Assembly: GCA_051530055.1 (NCBI GenBank) | Contig: CM121342.1 | Coordinates: 9,486,001-9,550,000, forward strand | Source: Neoechinorhynchus agilis | Lineage: Eukaryota; Acanthocephala | Reading direction: 5' to 3' | DNA: 64,000 nt | Shown: positions 57,479 through 64,000 of the stretch, piece by piece | Layout of the letters: each line of letters begins with the position of its first letter | How positions within the stretch are numbered: position 1 is the stretch's first letter | Made by a program: the position numbers and the translations under genes | Notes under the pieces: generated by a model | What the model was told of the DNA's origin: nothing | Databases searched by the model: none | The model's input: the letters and a program-made list of their open reading frames with translations, nothing else

Positions 57479-60400
57479 TTACACGGCTCTACAATTGGAA
57501 ACCAACATCTCAAACCATTGGTACAATGAACATGCCAGCATTTCTGCGATTTCATTGACGTCTCGTACGGCGATATAGTAAGGGAATGGAAAATCGTCCA
57601 TGACTGATTTAAACTCAACTTTCCCATCGATAAAATGTGCATGTTTCATCGTGAGTAAAGAATATTTTCGATCTTCATGACAGTCCATCATTATTAAGAG
57701 AACAAAGATTCCATCGTCACTATTGTTCATGATCGTAGCAATAGTCCGTTTAACCTCATTGGGATTATCGAGTACGAGACCATCTGAGATAACAACGAGT
57801 AATCGTTGACCGACGGAAAAAGTTTGTTGTGGATCAGCATTGAACATATTTCTGGCTTCTTGGAGCATCTCAACAAATCCACTCTTACGATCACGAAACG
57901 TTAAAAGATCCATCATCAACTGGCCGGTAGCTGCGTTAACTGGTCCATCTGCAAATCCATGAACGCATTGAACTTGATCGCCAAATGTCATAAATGCCAC
58001 TTTCGCACCTTGAAGAAGTTCTAAAGATTGTGATACAAGAGCCACGGACTGAGGTACTATTGTCCGAACTCGTTCCATGCTTTTTGAATTATCTACTGCT
58101 AAAAGAACACGTACGTCTCTTATATCCGGACGAACACGCCTTAGCCAAATACGATCTTGTTTGAAATTAGTAGCCACGTACGCCAAAACACGCCGCATGT
58201 TCAATCTGCGACCCGTTCGAAAATCTCCTTGTAACCGAGCGGCTTTTGTAGGTTCAAGAACAACTCGAAGTTTCTCAGATAACTCGGAACATAGAACTTT
58301 AATCGAATCTACGGCTAACGACCAAGAAACATTTGAAGAAGTGTCATCAGTGATGGCGATTTCATCATTTTCAGCCTTTATGTTTACAATATCAGCGTAA
58401 TTTACTTTCTTCTTTTCACGTTCCTCGCCCATTTCTTGACGGCCATCATCGTCCTGTTTAAAATCGGGCTCTTCATTAGATTGTCCAGTGTCTCCTAAAC
58501 CATCGCCAACAAAATCCTCTTCCTTGTTTCCATACTCAAATTTGTCATTCACTTCTCCAAGATCACCTTCCGCGCCATTTACAACTTCATCAGTTACTTC
58601 TCCTTCCTCACCTCCATCTCCTTGTCCTTTACCGTCTAAACCTTCATCACTACCATCTAACATCAAGTCAGTATCGACATCACTTTCGTCATCTTTAGGT
58701 TTACAAACATCCATTTCATCTGTGCCATCATCAGCTTCATTTTCTCCCATTAAATCATCTTCCTCGTTAACAATCTGATCATCATTTCCTTCTCCCATAA
58801 ATTCAGTATCGTCCGCTGCATTATCCTCAGCCAAGGCTTCTTGTTCGAAATCCGGCTCGCCTTGGTCAACATCCATAATATCACCCTCACCTTGATCCTT
58901 ATCATCATTACTCTCGTCCTGCATGTCCCATAACCGCTCATCCAATACACCATCATCCCCAGCTCCATCAAGGTTCTCCCCAAACTCATCATCTAATTCT
59001 TCGTTAACTCCTTCTTCCAATTCCCCTTCGTTTTCATCGCCATCACCAAAATCATCATTCATTTCACATCCTTCAGCTTCGTCCATTCCCTCATTTCGAG
59101 CTTCTTCATCACCACGCAGACCTTCTATTTGATCCTCATACTCAATTTCCTTTGAAACGTCCTCGCCACCTTCTATCTTTTCGCAAGATGACATCCCTTG
59201 AGGATTTTTATCGTCTCCACACGCCACATCCATCATTCTCTCTTCTTCTACAGACTTTGTTACTTCTCTGAATAAATCAATCAAATGGATTGAGCAAAGA
59301 ATAGTACGACGATGTAATGAGTACATTAAGGGAAGAACGCATTGTTTCAAACATTCCTTGATAAATGATTGAATATCTTCTTTTATACTGCCTTCACGTT
59401 TTGAATCAGGGAGTCGAGGCAAAGTAACATTTTCGGAAATCCATTTAACAAGTACCTGGATCATTATTTTTAGTTCGTGTTCGCTGATAGTTTGCCACAA
59501 TGGAGACGACTTGTTCGAATTCGAGATTTGGTCGTCTTTAGAGAAGGAACAATGTTCTATAATCCGGGACCAAGTCAGCAACCGCCTTCGCTGATCAATA
59601 CATTCAAGAACGCAGTCTATTGCAAGATTAACCATTCGCTTTAGTCGATCTTTTCTTTTTACTAAAGTAGGCTTAACCGACAAAAAGTGCTCGTGGCGGA
59701 CATAAAGACACCAAAAAAGTCGATCAAGAGGAAGTAGTTGATCAATAAAAGCGCGGCCCACTTCAGCGATATCAACAAGGTTATATCTAGTCGTTTTCGC
59801 GGCGAAAACGCTCCTTGCTTCAGATAGAATATCATCAATCACTTTTTCCTTGCTGTCTATGTTGTTCGTGGTCATTTCAATCAGTCCGGACAGTCCAATC
59901 ATATCTTTTCGACGTAGTCCATCGATCACCGATACCATCAGTTGAACACACTTTGACTCTGTTGCACTCCTTTCCATACTTAAATGTTTTGATCGATCAA
60001 TGAGTTCGTCGATCTTTTCCAAATTAAAATCAGAATAATCGGTACTATCGATTTGTGGCACATCTTTTGCTATTTGAGTCAAAACACTTTCATTCAGCAT
60101 ATCTTTCAATCGGCGGACACAATGTAAGACCATGGATCGGGTTTTATGTGACCAAGAACGAAGAGCGTGGTAGTTTGAAATCTTCGCCCAAGAACACGTT
60201 TTTACTGCTCCGTCTAACCGTTTTTCGAGTTCAGTTGTGTGCTCATTAATAAAATGCTGGACACTAAGTTCATACGATGCCCATTTGCGAACTGTATTGA
60301 TCAATATACTCGAACGATGGCCGGATAACCGATAACATATCTCAATGATTTCACACCGCGTGTGGAAATCACCAACGGTAGATCCGCATACAAACTGCCT

Positions 60401-63400
60401 TATTGTTTCAAAAAGAGAGGGTGACTCGTCTTGGTGTGCATTTAGAAGCGAGTAAATTGGAAGCCAAAAGCGTTGAATCGGTTCAAAGCGTCTTAATTGA
60501 CGAGAAACGCGGTCAAGCGCCGCAGGCCATGATTGTAGCTCAAGTTTTCGCCATTTTGCTATAAGCTCATAAATTTTGTTAACGTTACGCTTATCGAGTC
60601 GGTCTTCGTTACTCTTGTTCGATGTGAAGCTTTCAATCTTTGAACATAGTAGGTCAAGACCAATCAAGAAATCCGAAAGCGGACGTTGGACGTTCAAATT
60701 CAGAACCCTCTCACAAATGCTTCGAACATCTTCCATAAACGGATTTGCTACATCCATTTCCCGGGAAGGCAGTACGTATTTGTGTATTTTCTCAACTAAT
60801 GGAACACATAGAAAGGCTTCTTCGGGATTCGGATCTGTATAGAAATTCAAGGTCTTCGTTTTTATAGATTCGAGAAGACGCAAGTTTTCGAGATCGAGGG
60901 AGAAATTCACAATCGATGGGTGATTGAATAATGATGATTGCCGATACTTTGCACTCGATTGACACAATGCATCGACGAATTTTTGATACTCATCATTAGA
61001 GTTCATATTTTTCGGAGCAAAAGAAATGCTCTCATACAGTTCATATATGCACTGCTCATTGAATGCAACCTCTTTAACTTCAGGAATATCAGAATGTTCA
61101 TCTAAGTTAATCTCTTCGTCCATCTCAACTGCATTCCGTCTTACGGCCTCATCCAATGTCATTCCGCACCATCTCTCCCACCAATTTAGTAAACAGTCGA
61201 TCAATCTCCGATGAGTGTTACTCACGAATCGATCTTTTCTAGTACATTTGAACAGTTTCACTAGCACTAAGAACAGCTTAAGATCACCTGAGGTTTTGAA
61301 CTCATTAATACCGTTATTAGCAATTATTTCTACCCTTTCGGGTGATCTAAGTGGCCACTGATGACTGCAAGTGTCAATGAATCCATTAGATTTAGATTCG
61401 CTTTCTAATTTAAAGCAAACGTTTGCGAGGCTGAACATTATGGGACGAATAATGTCAGACAATCGGCCGTCAGAAAATTTGGATTCCAATTCGTCCATAA
61501 AAATCAGAATCATCGTTCGTCGATCTATGGTTCGGTTACAAATAATTCTTTGATTGAAATCGTTAAGAAATTTAATCAAATCGATGAATTGACGTTTGCT
61601 TAAATCTTCGGGAACAGTACTACTTACAGGTCTGATCGTTTTCGGTAACACAGATTTAATTTCTAGTTCAAAGGCGTAAGGAATTACGATTCCGATCTCA
61701 TGTATCGATATTTTAGAAACGAGTTCACAAAATATGTGAAGATATGTAATCAATACATTTCTAATCACACAGGTCATATATTCTGCACAAGCTGGATCGA
61801 TCGTAATACGCGGTTCCGACAATCGCCGATAAAACTCAATCGCATCCTCATCAACTTTAAAGTGCCAAGGATCATCAGGATCGCAATCGTATCTAGTGCC
61901 GGTCAACACAATGAGGTCATTCTTCACTGCATCGAAAGTTTCTCTCATCAAGCCATATTGAGCGATTGAACAATCGTAAAACAATTCTCGGCTTCGACTC
62001 ACAAAGTCGTTTTCGTTGTCAACAAAACTGATCCGATTAAATGCATTGTTCAACCTGTACGCCATTGAGGTCTCGTTTAGACTTAAAACATCTCTTTTTG
62101 AACGAATAAATCCACGCAAAATCAATAAACGTTCATTAAATGTAAAATCTGCAATTTTTAGAGATTCGAGATTTCTATTGGCTAGAAGAGGAATAACTTT
62201 CGCTAAATGTTGGACAAAGGAACTTTCTGGGAGACTTTTAATCCGTTCGTTCGAATTGAGTTCGTGCAAAAGTCGTACGAATTGCCAATACTCCATCGTT
62301 CCATCATCGTGGTCGAGTTCTGTGCTGGTTATATCGAAGAATACAACTCGTTTAAGAAGCTCATCAGTTTGCTTATCGCATTGTAGAGATTTCCAGTCAA
62401 ACACGATTGCACTCGAAATCAATGAGAAGAGAATCGCGTTTTTTAAGGACTTACAATTAATTGATCCGTTCAGAAAATCGACAAATTTATGCTCAAGCGA
62501 ATTATTTGCGTTCAATCTGCTAATAAAAACCGAAATCCAAATCTGAGCTACCATCTCACAATCCAATTCGTTCACTGGCTCAAACAAATCGGGATACACA
62601 GATTTTATTATCGGCTCGTCTTGTTTGAAGCTAGATAAATCCATTGATTTTAGAATTCGATTGGTACTTTTAACCAAAAGGTGATTGTCGCTTTTCGATA
62701 AAATCGATAGCATTTCCGGTGAGCATCTTTCAATGGCCAGGTAGCATTTAAAAACGTCACTAATTGTCTTTTCGCTTGCATTAAATACAAACCATACGGG
62801 TCGTAGTTTCGCCAATAACTGATCACTCAATAGAAGCCTAAGGTTCACTGTACTCATAGAGCTTTTAGGTTTGGTATTAGTCTCCAAGCTTAGATACCGG
62901 CATTCTCGGACGCGGTCAATATCGACTTCATTGTGAATCATTTGAATTTCCATTGTTCGATTCTTTAAAGCAGCTGACACGTTTCCATATTTTGGATCCA
63001 TTGTAAGGAATATTCTCAGATTTGGATGTTGGCTAACACTTATTCCAGCTTCACTTATCCAGAACTCATTTTGGTCGACTTCAAGAAGAGGATTTAATCT
63101 GTCTAAAACTGCAGTTGGGCATCGATTTGCGTTCCTTAATACGAGCCAGTGACCTTGTTCAATTGCTTCAACCAATGCAGATTTTACCCATTCAAATGCA
63201 GGTCGTTCATTTTGCGACGAAATCGTTTGCTCGTATGTGCCCAAAAGATCGAATGAATCTGACGAAGGCGAGAGAGACACAACCTTAAGGTTCGCCAGTT
63301 CTCCATAAATTGCTGCTAGGGATTTTATCGCGCACAGTTTCCCGCAATTGGTTTTTCCGGTCAATAGAACAGGCCATTTGCATTGCACACAGTAGACAAG

Positions 63401-64000
63401 GCTTCTAAGTATGGGAATCATACTAGGATATAAATAAAGATCCATTGAGATATCGCTTTGCTGTCTTTTAAGAATACAATTACGGCCAAATTTCACCCTA
63501 TTGGTACCAAACCAAAATCTCCGTTGCTCGCATTCATCATGGCCATTGAAAATCTCCTCTGCTTCTGCCTCCACCACAATTTTAGACAATTGACGAAACC
63601 GAAGAGCATCTCGTACATTTAAAACTTTAGAAGGTACATAATCCAAATCGGCAATTAATGAAATATCTTCGCGTGTCAATGACGGTACTTGAATCTTAGA
63701 AAACCGATTGAGGAAAGAACGAGGCAAACCTTTACGGCCATGGCCGTGTTCATGAGGATTTTGCGTTGCGAATATTTTGATTTTTCGAAAATCAATAAAA
63801 AAGCGTTCTTCAATACCAGGAACGTAGAGCTCGTGGCGATGATCGAAGCAACCGTTAAGAGCTTCAAGAATATTCTGATTTGCGAGATTAAGTTCATCAA
63901 GAATCAACCATGAGCTAGTTCGAATGGCTTTCAAGAGTGCTCCATCTCGCCAGTGAAATCCACTTTTTCCATCAGGAACTTCAACTCCGAATAAATCACA
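57479..64000 (-). CDS. MDN1: Midasin (60S ribosome AAA ATPase), C-terminal part
   Basis: Midasin is a dynein-like giant ATPase that strips assembly factors from pre-60S particles in the nucleus. The frame is open from 64000 to the stop at 57479, about 2170 residues of a protein usually near 5000, so the N-terminal half lies beyond the window. Residue numbers count from codon 63934. A late AAA module has Walker B I-L-D-E-L-N-L-A (about 11-18) and FATQNPHEHGHGRKGLPRSF (about 55-74). The last AAA has a degenerate Walker A, G-K-T-N-C-G-K-L (about 190), and Walker B reading W-L-V-L-R-N-A-N. A long helical linker, an Asp/Glu-rich region (about 1580-1830) and the MIDAS domain with D-N-S-K-S (about 1945) and VISDGLV (about 2045) follow. 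No intron is seen. Confidence 0.95.
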   Translation of the reverse strand, partial: CDLFGVEVPDGKSGFHWRDGALLKAIRTSSWLILDELNLANQNILEALNGCFDHRHELYVPGIEERFFIDFRKIKIFATQNPHEHGHGRKGLPRSFLNRFSKIQVPSLTREDISLIADLDYVPSKVLNVRDALRFRQLSKIVVEAEAEEIFNGHDECEQRRFWFGTNRVKFGRNCILKRQQSDISMDLYLYPSMIPILRSLVYCVQCKWPVLLTGKTNCGKLCAIKSLAAIYGELANLKVVSLSPSSDSFDLLGTYEQTISSQNERPAFEWVKSALVEAIEQGHWLVLRNANRCPTAVLDRLNPLLEVDQNEFWISEAGISVSQHPNLRIFLTMDPKYGNVSAALKNRTMEIQMIHNEVDIDRVRECRYLSLETNTKPKSSMSTVNLRLLLSDQLLAKLRPVWFVFNASEKTISDVFKCYLAIERCSPEMLSILSKSDNHLLVKSTNRILKSMDLSSFKQDEPIIKSVYPDLFEPVNELDCEMVAQIWISVFISRLNANNSLEHKFVDFLNGSINCKSLKNAILFSLISSAIVFDWKSLQCDKQTDELLKRVVFFDITSTELDHDDGTMEYWQFVRLLHELNSNERIKSLPESSFVQHLAKVIPLLANRNLESLKIADFTFNERLLILRGFIRSKRDVLSLNETSMAYRLNNAFNRISFVDNENDFVSRSRELFYDCSIAQYGLMRETFDAVKNDLIVLTGTRYDCDPDDPWHFKVDEDAIEFYRRLSEPRITIDPACAEYMTCVIRNVLITYLHIFCELVSKISIHEIGIVIPYAFELEIKSVLPKTIRPVSSTVPEDLSKRQFIDLIKFLNDFNQRIICNRTIDRRTMILIFMDELESKFSDGRLSDIIRPIMFSLANVCFKLESESKSNGFIDTCSHQWPLRSPERVEIIANNGINEFKTSGDLKLFLVLVKLFKCTRKDRFVSNTHRRLIDCLLNWWERWCGMTLDEAVRRNAVEMDEEINLDEHSDIPEVKEVAFNEQCIYELYESISFAPKNMNSNDEYQKFVDALCQSSAKYRQSSLFNHPSIVNFSLDLENLRLLESIKTKTLNFYTDPNPEEAFLCVPLVEKIHKYVLPSREMDVANPFMEDVRSICERVLNLNVQRPLSDFLIGLDLLCSKIESFTSNKSNEDRLDKRNVNKIYELIAKWRKLELQSWPAALDRVSRQLRRFEPIQRFWLPIYSLLNAHQDESPSLFETIRQFVCGSTVGDFHTRCEIIEICYRLSGHRSSILINTVRKWASYELSVQHFINEHTTELEKRLDGAVKTCSWAKISNYHALRSWSHKTRSMVLHCVRRLKDMLNESVLTQIAKDVPQIDSTDYSDFNLEKIDELIDRSKHLSMERSATESKCVQLMVSVIDGLRRKDMIGLSGLIEMTTNNIDSKEKVIDDILSEARSVFAAKTTRYNLVDIAEVGRAFIDQLLPLDRLFWCLYVRHEHFLSVKPTLVKRKDRLKRMVNLAIDCVLECIDQRRRLLTWSRIIEHCSFSKDDQISNSNKSSPLWQTISEHELKIMIQVLVKWISENVTLPRLPDSKREGSIKEDIQSFIKECLKQCVLPLMYSLHRRTILCSIHLIDLFREVTKSVEEERMMDVACGDDKNPQGMSSCEKIEGGEDVSKEIEYEDQIEGLRGDEEARNEGMDEAEGCEMNDDFGDGDENEGELEEGVNEELDDEFGENLDGAGDDGVLDERLWDMQDESNDDKDQGEGDIMDVDQGEPDFEQEALAEDNAADDTEFMGEGNDDQIVNEEDDLMGENEADDGTDEMDVCKPKDDESDVDTDLMLDGSDEGLDGKGQGDGGEEGEVTDEVVNGAEGDLGEVNDKFEYGNKEEDFVGDGLGDTGQSNEEPDFKQDDDGRQEMGEEREKKKVNYADIVNIKAENDEIAITDDTSSNVSWSLAVDSIKVLCSELSEKLRVVLEPTKAARLQGDFRTGRRLNMRRVLAYVATNFKQDRIWLRRVRPDIRDVRVLLAVDNSKSMERVRTIVPQSVALVSQSLELLQGAKVAFMTFGDQVQCVHGFADGPVNAATGQLMMDLLTFRDRKSGFVEMLQEARNMFNADPQQTFSVGQRLLVVISDGLVLDNPNEVKRTIATIMNNSDDGIFVLLIMMDCHEDRKYSLLTMKHAHFIDGKVEFKSVMDDFPFPYYIAVRDVNEIAEMLACSLYQWFEMLVSNCRAV

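Noticed and set aside
58077-59132. Ser/Pro-rich plus-strand frames opposite midasin
   Set aside because: These are the complement of the Asp/Glu-rich segment of midasin, a composition effect.
1-64000. CRISPR array, rRNA genes, bacterial contamination
   Set aside because: No regular spaced repeats, no rRNA sequence, and spliced animal-type genes throughout.

Overview
The window is nuclear DNA of an invertebrate animal with small introns. Genes for NSUN4, OGFOD1, TTC4, STIM, COX10, RARS2 and midasin show metazoan protein architectures. Most introns are about 45-55 nt. Several start codons lie within a few bases of a splice acceptor, which would suit spliced-leader trans-splicing. A nematode-like or other compact invertebrate genome fits, but I cannot name the species or phylum from this sequence.

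Layout. 1-5070: two tandem 7TM receptor genes. 5140-22945: retroelements only (a Penelope-like remnant, a fold-back element, two degenerate CR1/Jockey-type LINEs, a degenerate tandem repeat, an R2-like LINE relic, and a Penelope-like element arranged as a large palindrome). 23038-24059: the third receptor paralogue, separated from the other two by these insertions. 24303-27279: a second Penelope-like element with inverted ends of about 620 bp. 28892-37534 (minus strand): NSUN4, an acidic nuclear protein and OGFOD1, with element relics in their introns and spacers. 39540-43690: an R2-like LINE and a related 3' fragment. 43793-47617 (plus strand): TTC4 and STIM. 48200-53300: LINE scraps, an AT-rich gene-poor stretch and a cluster of tRNA-derived SINEs. 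53490-57224 (plus): COX10 and RARS2. 57479-64000 (minus): the C-terminal part of midasin, running off the window.

The host genes are mostly housekeeping: mitochondrial ribosome methylation (NSUN4), mitochondrial arginyl-tRNA synthesis (RARS2), heme A synthesis for cytochrome oxidase (COX10), 60S ribosome maturation (midasin), ribosomal-protein prolyl hydroxylation (OGFOD1), an Hsp90 co-chaperone (TTC4) and store-operated calcium entry (STIM). The mix does not suggest an operon.

The most interesting signal is in the introns. STIM (11 introns) and OGFOD1 (5 introns) can be spliced throughout at phase-consistent GT-AG sites. In contrast, NSUN4, COX10 and at least two receptor paralogues each have a 45-61 nt interruption for which I find no frame-compatible GT-AG pair, but which fits a TT...AG boundary. 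The NSUN4 and COX10 cases carry perfect 10-11 bp inverted repeats. A second theme is retroelement RNA structure: hammerhead-ribozyme-like cores in Penelope-type termini, and a tRNA-derived SINE with long inverted ends.
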